NCBI GenBank assembly: GCA_000226015.1
Contig: JH152797.1
Span: 48,129 to 78,698 of the forward strand
Length of the DNA: 30,570 nucleotides
From: Mnemiopsis leidyi
Lineage: Eukaryota; Ctenophora; Tentaculata; Lobata; Bolinopsidae
Reading direction: 5' to 3'
The notes beneath the pieces were generated by a model, which was not told where the DNA came from, searched no databases, and saw nothing but the letters and a program-made list of their open reading frames with translations. How positions within the stretch are numbered: position 1 is the first letter of the stretch; each line of letters starts with the position of its first letter. A program made the position numbers and the translations under genes. This document shows, piece after piece, positions 22,592 through 30,570 of this stretch.

Positions 22592-22625
22592 CTCGCATTG
22601 TAGTGATACTACCCAGAGAGACCAT
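22592..22625 (-). CDS. possible beta-adaptin 5' exon with in-frame upstream ATGs
   Basis: A strong donor GAG|GTAAGT ends this exon at 22592. Spliced to the acceptor before 21475 it reads MVSLGSITTMRGK in frame into MSDSKYF. The ATG at 22625-22623 has a good context (AAC ATG G). A TATATAG-like word lies about 25 nt further upstream (22648-22655), so the transcript could begin close to this ATG and the exon may be wholly untranslated. Confidence 0.4.
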
Positions 22626-22629
22626 GTTA

Positions 22630-23930
22630 TTTGCAGAGCGAGACAACTATATAGTATGACAGACACCGCACACAAGGCAGGGAGAGAACGATCAAATGAG
22701 AGAGAGAGCGCAGGTAATGCGATATGTGCTACACAAACAGAGAGCTCCCTCATCCTGCCGCCCCCTTTAGGAAGTGAATATAACTAGCCTGTTCGGCTCT
22801 CTAAGTCTACCTATACGGCTGTTTCACGGTTATTGTATAGCTAATCAGTATATTTGACTCTGTTCGATTAACTAAAGGTTTTTGTGTAGATTTTATTACC
22901 ATTGGGTACCATTTGTGGTCGTTATTTGCAGGGCAGATCATTTGGTTTTTACTGTATATCCTAACGAGCAGCCATAATTCATAATTACTCTAATAAAAAT
23001 TCGACTAAGAACTTATGGGGCCCAGAATTAAATTAAAATTCTTATCAGGAAAAACGGAACTTATTTCATGAAACTTTTCAGGTATTACTTCAGCCCACAG
23101 ATCATAAATAAAGCGTATATTGAAAGTGGGTTTTCATTCTAAAAGAATTCATTTACAATACCTTGGTTCATTTCGACCAAAGTGACATGATTTACATTCG
23201 TTGTCATCATAAGAATAAAATTAATAGTTCAAACTACAATGATATGAAGCTATGTTAACAATAGCTAATTATTATAGAGCAAACGTGTTAATGCTTATGA
23301 TTGAACAACAAAAGGTGCACCTTAACTTTTTATCTAATTTCCGAACAAAGATATGATTTTGGTGTTGACACTTTTGATCTTATTTAAAACTTTGACTTGA
23401 TCTTATAAAAAACTAATGAACAACATTATTGTATCTTGATTAGGAATATCAAAAGTAAGAAACAACCATTTTGTAACAAAAATGTGCTTCACATAAGACA
23501 CACCAAAGCAAGGCGATTCATGACATTTACAAAATGCACATGAGTACAAAGGAATAAGAAAATACTTAGCGGTATAGCAAAACCCCAATTCATAAACTTA
23601 TGTCCAGGGTTCGGTATAAAACCAAACACAGTAGCAGCAGGATAGAATATTTTATAAACCGACAGTAGAAATACAATAACGCAGTAGCAGCAAGTGTGGC
23701 GAGATTAAAATCGGAAAGTTTCAAAAGTTCTTTTAAAAAATGGGGTTTTGCTGTAGGGCTTTAGCGAGCAAATTGCATTTTTAGGGGAAAGGCAGAAATA
23801 TTTGGCAAGAAAGGGCCACCATCATTTCATAACAATTGTCAACTTCATGGAATGAAGTGACAACCCGGTGGTCTGTGGGGCAAGTTTCACACAATAAGGG
23901 GCAAGAGCTGACAAGTCACAACACAGACAC
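22630..23930. promoter_or_regulatory. upstream region of beta-adaptin
   Basis: CT-rich runs (reverse strand CTCTCTCTCTC, about 22697-22710) and a TATA-like word at 22648-22655 suggest a promoter at the left end. The rest is AT-rich and I see no gene in it. Confidence 0.3.
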
Positions 23931-23986
23931 CTACCGCCCATCTTTCCGACACCACCGTCCCGGAAGGCGTTAAAGTTCATACTCAT
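23931..23986 (-). CDS. orphan candidate exon
   Basis: A relatively GC-rich 56-nt block reads MSMNFNAFRDGGVGKMGG plus two bases, preceded by TTAGTCAG and followed by donor AG|GTGTCT. I do not recognise it. Joined to the beta-adaptin acceptor at 21475 it would be out of frame with MSDSKYF, so if it belongs to that gene it acts only as a 5' UTR exon with an upstream ORF. Confidence 0.2.
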
Positions 23987-25089
23987 GCTGACTAACTTGA
24001 TAACAGAGTGTTTAATAAAACATGAAACTGACTACTTGAATAAGCAGAGTGACGAGATGATAATTCGAAGCATTATGGGTACATTGATACTTTAACACTA
24101 GTCAAAGGGATGAACCTAAAGAGTTATCAAAATGATAATTATATTTAATGAACTGAGACTAGGTAGTTTGTACATGGGTGCACAAATACAACTGGAATAG
24201 TCACAAACCAATAACTGCAAACAGCAGGCATCACTGTTGTAACAGTGCAAACCAAACTGTTCCTGACATTGGAAGATTGATAATTAACACTGTATAAACC
24301 TAGTACTAAACTGAGGCTAGCTATACAGGAAATGTCCCCTACGATATGCACACAATTTCTGCAGAGATATATATATGTATGTAAAACAGCATGGTGATTT
24401 CTTAATTGATCATTTAATGAAACCTACAAATTTTTACCTGTCATCATGTTGGAATCAGTCTTTCTCAGAGACTTTATCACAACCTAAACTGAGTTATGAG
24501 TTAGTAAGACAATATATTTATTAATACCTTACTTTCACACGATTGTTTCCAGGAGAAAAGGTATCAAGATATTTAAAGGCAGTGTAACATCAAGACATTG
24601 GCTAAAAATCAAAAATTCATTATCCACACTCATAAAACAAACTGAAGAAAAACAATGATAGGTATCATAAAATTGTTACAAAAGTATTCATCTGAAAATC
24701 ATAAGTAGTTATTATAAGAGCTATACTGTAGAGTGACTACATAATTCGATTGTTCTAATAGAGATATTTACAATGCCTAAGTGCTGGCCAAAAGTAAAAA
24801 CAGTCACATTTTCGAATAGCAATACAAGACTTCAAAATTAATAAATGAATACGACCACAAATGCTCTCAAAAAGTCTATGGTTATTGCTGAGAGGTAATG
24901 TCTGAACTATATTACCAGTATAAAATGCATAGCATTATAAATGACTAACCAATGAGCATAAATTCTTTCTTTAATATTACTTGCTGCACATTTTTGACAC
25001 ACCAATGTTCTTCTTTAACATTACTTGCTGAACATCATTGACACATCAATGTTCTACTGTTATCATTGGGTCACCTGAAACTTTAACCT
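23987..25089. other. intergenic and LIAS 3' flank, no gene seen
   Basis: AT-rich. TTTATT on the plus strand at 24517-24522 is a possible distal AATAAA for the LIAS transcript. A 44-bp duplication lies next to the LIAS stop (listed separately). Confidence 0.35.
24967..25054. repeat. 44-bp imperfect tandem duplication
   Basis: Two copies, 24967-25010 and 25011-25054, share TTCTTTAA-ATTACTTGCTG, then ACAT, TTGACACA and CAATGTTC with a handful of substitutions. They would lie in the LIAS 3' UTR, 36 nt past the stop. Confidence 0.85.
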
Positions 25090-26136
25090 TCAGTCATTTA
25101 CATTAGAAACATCTCTCTGCTTTTCGATAATGTTTTTGATATAGTACTCTCCTGCCTTGTAAGATGACCTAACTAAAGGTCCACTAGCAACATAAGCAAA
25201 ACCCATGTTTTCTCCAAGTTCTTCCCATTGCTTGAATTTCTCGGGAGTTACATATTCTTTTACCTTTAAGTGGCGCTTTGTTGGCTGCATGTACTGCCCA
25301 AAAGTTACAACATCAACTGAGTTTGCTCTGAGATCTTCCATAGTTTCAATAATTTCATTATCAGTTTCACCAAGCCCCAACATGAGAGACGTTTTTGTGA
25401 GCAGGCCAGGGGAAGATTCTTTTGCTTTTATCAGCACATCCATACTTTGTTTATAATTAGCTCTGGGGTCTCTAACAAATGCTTGTAATCTATTGACAGT
25501 CTCTAAATTGTGTGCAAACACATCAAGTCCAGAACTTGCTAAATTTTCAACAGCATTTAGATCACCCCTGAAATCTGGAGACAGAACTTCAACAAGAAGA
25601 CTTGGAACCTGAATTTTAAGTTGTCTAACACATTCTGCAAGGTGTGCTGCTCCACCATCAGATAAGTCATCTCGATCAACTGATGTCAGCACTATGTAGT
25701 CCACACCCCAACTACCCACTGCCTTGGCAGTATTGTATGGTTCCATTGGGTCAAGTGGTCCCGGATTTTTTGATGTTTTGACTGAACAAAATCTGCAACC
25801 ACGTGTACATTCATCTCCCATCAACATGATGGTGGCAGTGGCAGTGTCAGTATCACCACCACCCCAACATTCTCCTATGTTTGGGCACCGGGCTTCTTCA
25901 CAAACTGTACTAAGATTGAGACTCCTTAAGTCATCTTTAAGTTTACTGTAGTTCTTCCCTTTCGGGATTTGAGTCTGTAGCCAACGGGGTAAGCGCTTCC
26001 GCTCCTTTTTTGATTGCTTGTCCAAACTTGAAGTTATAAAGAAGTCTAGGCCAGGGCCTTCTCTGATCTTTGTTGCTTTAAATCGAACTGATTTATTTGT
26101 AATGTTGCAAAGCACAGATCTCTTTGCAATAAGCAT
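25090..26136 (-). CDS. LIAS: lipoyl synthase, mitochondrial, intronless
   Basis: Radical-SAM enzyme that inserts two sulfurs at C6 and C8 of the protein-bound octanoyl chain, making lipoate for pyruvate and 2-oxoglutarate dehydrogenases and glycine cleavage. 348 aa from the first ATG (26136-26134). N-terminus [20 protein letters not shown] is basic and resembles a mitochondrial presequence. The auxiliary cluster motif is [12 protein letters not shown] (Cys79, 84, 90), the radical-SAM cluster is CTRGCRFC (Cys110, 114, 117), and the C-terminal cluster ligand serine lies in RSSYKAGE (about 323-330). [16 protein letters not shown] and [13 protein letters not shown] are also intact. Length is slightly short of the usual 370. 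The whole CDS is in one exon, unlike its neighbours. Upstream, CAATCCTAG 10-20 nt before the ATG could be an acceptor for a 5' UTR intron. Confidence 0.95.
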   Translation of the reverse strand: MLIAKRSVLCNITNKSVRFKATKIREGPGLDFFITSSLDKQSKKERKRLPRWLQTQIPKGKNYSKLKDDLRSLNLSTVCEEARCPNIGECWGGGDTDTATATIMLMGDECTRGCRFCSVKTSKNPGPLDPMEPYNTAKAVGSWGVDYIVLTSVDRDDLSDGGAAHLAECVRQLKIQVPSLLVEVLSPDFRGDLNAVENLASSGLDVFAHNLETVNRLQAFVRDPRANYKQSMDVLIKAKESSPGLLTKTSLMLGLGETDNEIIETMEDLRANSVDVVTFGQYMQPTKRHLKVKEYVTPEKFKQWEELGENMGFAYVASGPLVRSSYKAGEYYIKNIIEKQRDVSNVND

Positions 26137-26336
26137 ATTTTCATGCAAATTCGCCCTAGGATTGTTAAATTAGGATGTCTGAACAATCAAAGGTGTATGG
26201 CTGCACATAAATTCAGAAAAGAAAGCTATGTTTGGTGCTTGTAATTGTGATGTTTTGGCCGTACTTACCACATCTTCTTGGTTTACCTATGTGCTCACAT
26301 ACCAATAACACTTTTTCTATGTGTAACCCATTATTG
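26137..26336. promoter_or_regulatory. LIAS upstream region
   Basis: The LIAS promoter or a 5' UTR intron end should lie here, squeezed between the start codon and a transposon. No TATA box is obvious. Confidence 0.25.
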
Positions 26337-26344
26337 TTGGTTTT

Positions 26345-26899
26345 GGCAGTATCCAAGAAGCCTGACCCATTACGCGAACCAATACGCAAACTGGTTTGTG
26401 TACTGGTTTGTGTACTGGTTTGTGTACTGGTTTGGCAATCCCCGAACCAGTACGCGAACCAGTCCGGACTAGTTATGACATGATAACAAGTAGGTCACAG
26501 ATCGCAGATGCAAATTGCTGAAGGAAAGTTATGGTTACATTTAAAATATGGTATACATAAGGAAATCCTCCTTCTACTCAGTATTCTATTAGATTATGTG
26601 TTATGTTTCTCTATATCGTTATTCATATTGCATGATATTGGTCTATTATTAAGTGAATAAGTCTGTGCGTGACTTACTTATTTACAACATCCCCAACTTA
26701 ATCGTTATGTCACAACTTTCATTCGGTAATTTGCATCTACGATCTGTGACATACTTGTTGTCATTTCATAACTAGTCCGGACTGGTTCGCATACTGGTTC
26801 GGGGATTGCCAAACCAGTACGCGAACAAGTACGCGAACCAGTTCGCATACTGGTTCGCGAACTGGTTTGCGTACTGGGTCGGGCTTCTTGGATACTGCC
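26345..26899. mobile_element. 555-bp long-TIR DNA element, 8-bp TSD
   Basis: Ends are GGCAGTATCCAAGAAGCC and its inverse, flanked by a perfect 8-bp duplication TTGGTTTT at 26337-26344 and 26900-26907. The inverted repeats extend about 190 bp inward (26345-26533 against 26711-26899) with scattered differences, leaving about 180 bp of unique centre. Within each arm a 12-bp unit of the type GTACTGGTTTGT or GTACGCGAACCA is repeated several times, in differing copy number left and right. An 8-bp duplication is compatible with hAT, P or Merlin; the GG ends do not fit classic hAT. No coding capacity. Confidence 0.85.
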
Positions 26900-26907
26900 T
26901 TGGTTTT

Positions 26908-27390
26908 AAGGATGTAAACGAAACCAAGAGCAGACAGATTAGAAACTTTGGTAACACAAATGAGCAGGAATAACTAAGAAATAATTGGTAAAAGAGCCAA
27001 ATAGTTTGGTGAGTGGGGCAATTGACGCCCATGGATCCAATTCATTGGTGCCAATGGATGTTCGTTTGTCGCCAATGGCGATGAGGTCAGTGGTGCCAAT
27101 GATGGTCCCAATTGCCATTGGCGTCAATTTTGTGTTCTATTTCAACACTACAAATTAAATACATTTATTGAGGAATGTCAAAGTTTATGACGAAGGTTGT
27201 GTTGTGCATGTAAAACAAACCTCTACTCATCATTTCATCTCAACTCCTATTCGAATCTTCCCGCTACTCTCATCACAGTGAACTTTGTGTCCCTTCAATC
27301 ATACCTGTTCACCTAAGGTACACTTTTCATTTGGAAACAATCTTTCATTTGTTCAGACAGTTTTAATAACTCCACACAAATATATTGTAC
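26908..27390. other. flank and possible 5' UTR of the LINE
   Basis: Holds an inverted-repeat CCAAT-rich block (27020-27128, listed separately) and then AT-rich sequence before the LINE ORF1. The 5' end of the LINE cannot be placed from a single copy. Confidence 0.35.
27020..27128. repeat. inverted-repeat block rich in CCAAT/ATTGG
   Basis: AATTGACGCC at the left is answered by GGCGTCAATT at the right, and CATTGGTGCCA by TGGTGCCAATGATGG within, so the block can fold on itself. It includes the perfect palindrome CGCCAATGGCG (about 27070-27080). It may be a tiny MITE or a regulatory cluster. Confidence 0.5.
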
Positions 27391-29118
27391 ATGATGTTAA
27401 ACGCTACCATTATGTCAAAACCTGAGACTTCACGTGACTACAGTCTCAGGAGCGTTGGAAAGTGCACTAAATACTATGCTCACTCTTGTGATAACCCCAA
27501 AGAGGCTGTGGGCTGTGACAGTTTTGAAACACCACCGTGTATGAACTGCAAATCATTGAGCATTGATAATGATAAGCTCCGTCGTCAAATTGCAATCCTC
27601 AAAACTTATATTGATAAACAGTCAATTAACACTGACTCAGCTGTTGCAGGCAGTCCCAAGGGGGATGTAAAATCCACTCAATCACAAACCCCTTGTATTG
27701 TGCTTAAAAACACAAGTTGTGGCACTGACACACCTGTGAAATCAGTCCAAGTCTTCCCTGGCACTTCAGTAGCTTCTGGAACTTGTGACTATAGTCATAT
27801 GATCACTCTGTCTGATGGTAACAACCACATCATTTGGCCTTACTATCATCATGATCATAATGTCTTCAAAAAGTTTGATGTGTTAGATCTGGGAAAAGAC
27901 ACAACGTATACACATGTTTTTTCTAACAGATCTGTTGCTTACTACGGCAGCCTTACATACTCTTACACTGGTGGAAGCCATCCTCCTCGACCATTCCACG
28001 ACAACAAATATCTTATGAACATTCTGACATCTGTCAAGGAATTATATCCCGACTATAAGTTCAATAGTGCCATAATAACAAGCTATGCTGATGGTGACGA
28101 CTGGATGCCATTTCATTCTGATGATGAGACCTGCATAGCCTCTAACTCATCTATTATGACCATTTCCCTGGGTGAAACACGATCACTACAATTTCAATCC
28201 AAAAATACAACCACCATCATAAATGACACTGAACTCAGTCTAGAACATGGTGATGTCTTCCTCATGTCGCAAGAATCACAATCATTTTTTCAGCATTCCA
28301 TCCCTAAGGACACTTCATGTAGGCTACCAAGAATTAGCATCACCCTTAGATTGCTATCAGGGGACTCTGCCTCTGATTCACATGTAAATGGTCCCTCTCA
28401 ACCTATCCCCCCACTAGTTAAGGATGTTCGAAAAACCAATGCTAAAAGCTCTTGTAACTCTGACCAGCAATCGACTCAAAAAACTAATAGAGACAGGGTG
28501 TTGTACATTAGTTCCAGCATGTTTAAGTCATTGGATGAAACAAGACTGTCATCCAAGTCCACTGATGCACTTGTCTTTTCATATCCTGGTGCCACCGTCA
28601 GCTCTATAGAGGAAAAATTCAGGGGGGACAAGAGGATTAGCCATGTAGATCCCAATACTATCAAAACCATCATTTTGATGTGCGGCACGAACAATGTGGA
28701 CAGTATCCTTGGCTCTCCAAAGCACATGAGAGACAAGCTTTAAAGTGACAAAACACCTAACAGCTGTGACATGGAATCAATGAGTGAAACTTTCCAGAGC
28801 ATAGAACACTTCCTGGTATACCTTAACAAATGGGCGCCCTATGCAAAAATCAAAGTGTTAAACATCCTCCCTAGAGAGAGTAAAGTTAGAAATGAAGTCA
28901 TTACACGAATTAATAGTTACATTTTTAGCCTAGCCCAGAGGTTTGCCTTTGTAGAACATCCTGATTCAATGGCAAATAGATCATACCTATTCGCATATAA
29001 ATCAGGATTTAGAAAGTCTATTTTCTTTAGCAGTTATGGGAGTGATAATGTCCACTTAAATCAGAAAGGGGTTACGAGGCTTGCTAGATATCTCAAATAC
29101 ATTGCTCATAATAATTGA
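27391..29118 (+). pseudogene. LINE ORF1: Cys motif, AlkB-type dioxygenase and SGNH esterase, one in-frame TAA
   Basis: The frame is open to TAA at 28741-28743 and continues in the same frame to TGA at 29116-29118 (about 576 codons). In order (counted from the upstream TTG codon at 27385): Cys-rich segment 27-55 (CTKYYAHSC, CMNC); short coiled coil 60-80; AlkB-like domain about 150-325; SGNH hydrolase about 371 to the end. The AlkB part keeps the Fe ligands H244-x-D246 (FHSDDE) and H304 (FFQHSIPKD) and the 2-oxoglutarate arginine pattern RISITLR (R316, R322), with SLGETRSLQFQ as the central strand. The SGNH part has RVLYISSSMF (nucleophile Ser), CGTNN (block III) and, past the TAA, DNVHLNQKG (catalytic Asp/His). 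SGNH esterase ORF1s are known from CR1/L2-type LINEs. The TAA looks like one point mutation. Confidence 0.8.
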
Positions 29119-29280
29119 GTGTGGTTTTACAACATGTTTTATTCTTTCAAATACTCTTATTAGTGATGTTTGACCAACATGCAATAAACAACACACCTTA
29201 CTGACAAACTTTACATTGACTCTCGGATTTTTTTCCTTCAAAAGATAACTCCTGAAAATTTTTAAAATTTTTTTTAGAAA

Positions 29281-30570
29281 ATGACAAACACCTGCAATAC
29301 CCATAATCTAAGCATTGGCCATTGCAACATTCAGGGAGGCCTCCTTAATGTGAGTAAGAGCAATGAACTTACTCAACTTATTAGAGCACACAAACTTGAC
29401 TTGCTTTCCCTGAATGAGACAAATTTAAATGACTCCATTCACACAAGCACCATCAATATCCCCTCATCCTTTGACTTAATTCGTTTTGACAGACCAAACA
29501 GCACTAGGGGTGGATGTGGCTTGATGATAAGTAGGAAATTGGCCTATGCTGAATTAAAAATGGATAGCAAACTTAAAACATTGAAGCAATTTGGATAAAA
29601 CTTAAAAATTGCAAAATTAACATTTGTAGTTTTTATAGATCGGAGAAATTCTGCAGTATTGACAACTTTATTGATTACATGAACTTCTGCATGAAAAAGC
29701 TCAATGGTAAAAAGGTTGTTTGGATTGGTGATATAAACATTGACCTAAATAACATATCTTCTACTCAGTACAAAAAACTTGACAAGACCCTAAAATGCTA
29801 CAATCTTGTACAGACCATCCAAGGAATAACTAGAATAGCAAGGAAGGGAGATAACTTTTCCCAAACAACTATTGATGTTGTCTTCACTAATTGCTTCTCT
29901 GATTTCATCAAATCCTCTGTTCTCAAAGAATGTATAGGAGACCATCAAGCCATTATGTGTGAAATAAACAGTAAAGTACCTGTTGCCCCAAAATTTGAAA
30001 AAGTTGAAATTCGAAATCATAGTAAACGTAATATTCAGAGCTTTACAGCTTATCTCCGAGACAACTGTGACTTCAGTGAGCTATTAAATTGTACAGATAT
30101 TGAAGTTGTCACTACAGGCTTATGCAATCACATGGAGCAAGCCTATTCTAATTTTTTTCCTACCCAAGACCATTGTCAGGCATGAGAAGTTTATCCATAA
30201 ACCATCTCCTGATCTTCTAAATGCCATCAATTTCACACATTTTCTCTTTGAAAAATTTAAAAGTTAAAAAAGAAAAGAGATCAAGGGAATTGCAGTGAAT
30301 GTGGTAAATGCACAAAATGTACCAATTGTAAAACAGCATGGGATACATATAAAGTCCAGCGTAATATTAGAACTAAACTGTCTAAAAGTTGCAAAAGATC
30401 CAATATTATGTCAAAAGTGTGAAAAATGATCTTAAAGGCATATGGAAAACCATAAAGCTAGCATCAAACATAACTTCAGGCATTGTAAATGATAAAATGC
30501 CTTGTGAAAATAATCCTGAAACCTTTAACTCACATTTTACTAGTATAGGATCTAATTTACAAGATGAAGC
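29281..30570 (+). pseudogene. LINE ORF2 5' part: APE-type endonuclease and linker, frameshifted, runs off window
   Basis: Starts MTNTCNTHNLSIGHCNIQGG 162 nt after ORF1. Endonuclease motifs: SIGHCNIQGGL, LLSLNETNLND (catalytic Glu), FDRPNSTRGGCGLMI, then after a frame change near 29575 IEAIWIKLK, FYRSE, VVWIGDINIDLN (Asp/Asn), TTIDVVFTN and IGDHQAIM (catalytic His). Frames switch again near 30160, 30265-30288 and 30400; the linker reads AWDTYKVQRNIRTKL and later KNDLKGIWKTIKLASNITSG to the window end, typical of the region between endonuclease and reverse transcriptase. The RT domain itself would lie beyond the window. At least four frame changes make this copy non-functional as read. Confidence 0.85.

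Noticed and set aside
22430..22753. 107-codon minus-strand frame with hydrophobic content
   Set aside because: It spans a strong splice donor (GTAAGT at 22591-22586) and promoter-like CT-rich sequence; composition looks like untranslated sequence, not a membrane protein.
25090..26148. LIAS start at 26148
   Set aside because: That codon is TTG; the first ATG of the frame is at 26136.
26232..27032. Frames with repeated YWFVYWFVYWF or YANQFANQYANW
   Set aside because: They are translations of the 12-bp subterminal tandem units of the transposon arms, not protein repeats.
1..30570. tRNA and rRNA genes
   Set aside because: I looked for B-box-like GGTTCGA words and conserved rRNA stretches; the few GGTTCGA-like hits lack a cloverleaf.

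Overview
The window looks like animal (metazoan) nuclear DNA, AT-rich, with multi-exon protein genes and about 0.1-1.7 kb introns. Three host genes can be reconstructed by joining exons at GT-AG sites with consistent phase. The vertebrate-type split into separate AP1B1 and AP2B1 genes cannot be judged here. The gene structures and the many small DNA transposons suggest an invertebrate that keeps selenocysteine machinery; I cannot name the phylum.

Region by region. 1-4200: the tail of an unrecognised ORF, then intergenic DNA with three non-autonomous DNA transposons that have clear ends (a 258-bp hAT-like MITE with 8-bp TSD, a 742-bp pogo/Tigger-like element with TA TSD, a 286-bp Harbinger-like MITE with TTA TSD). 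4206-14596 (+): a GPX4-type phospholipid hydroperoxide glutathione peroxidase encoding selenocysteine at a TGA, with a SECIS hairpin in the 3' UTR, three candidate alternative first exons (mitochondrial, Gly/Cys-rich, secretory) and a possible 12-codon microexon. 14993-22625 (-): a complete 15-coding-exon beta-adaptin gene (940 aa), convergent with GPX4, whose first coding intron carries a 15 x 34-bp minisatellite that multiplies the 3' splice site of the next exon. 25090-26136 (-): an intronless lipoyl synthase (LIAS). 26345-26899: a 555-bp long-TIR element with an 8-bp TSD. 27391-30570 (+): the 5' half of a non-LTR (LINE) retrotransposon whose ORF1 joins a Cys motif, a short coiled coil, a complete-looking AlkB-type Fe(II)/2-oxoglutarate dioxygenase domain and an SGNH esterase; ORF2 begins with an APE-type endonuclease and is broken by several frameshifts before running off the window.

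How the genes relate: GPX4 reduces lipid hydroperoxides, LIAS makes the lipoyl cofactor in mitochondria, and beta-adaptin is a clathrin-adaptor subunit. They are neighbours, not a pathway. The most unusual content is the AlkB-SGNH ORF1 of the LINE, followed by the GPX4 first-exon architecture and the splice-acceptor minisatellite in the beta-adaptin gene.
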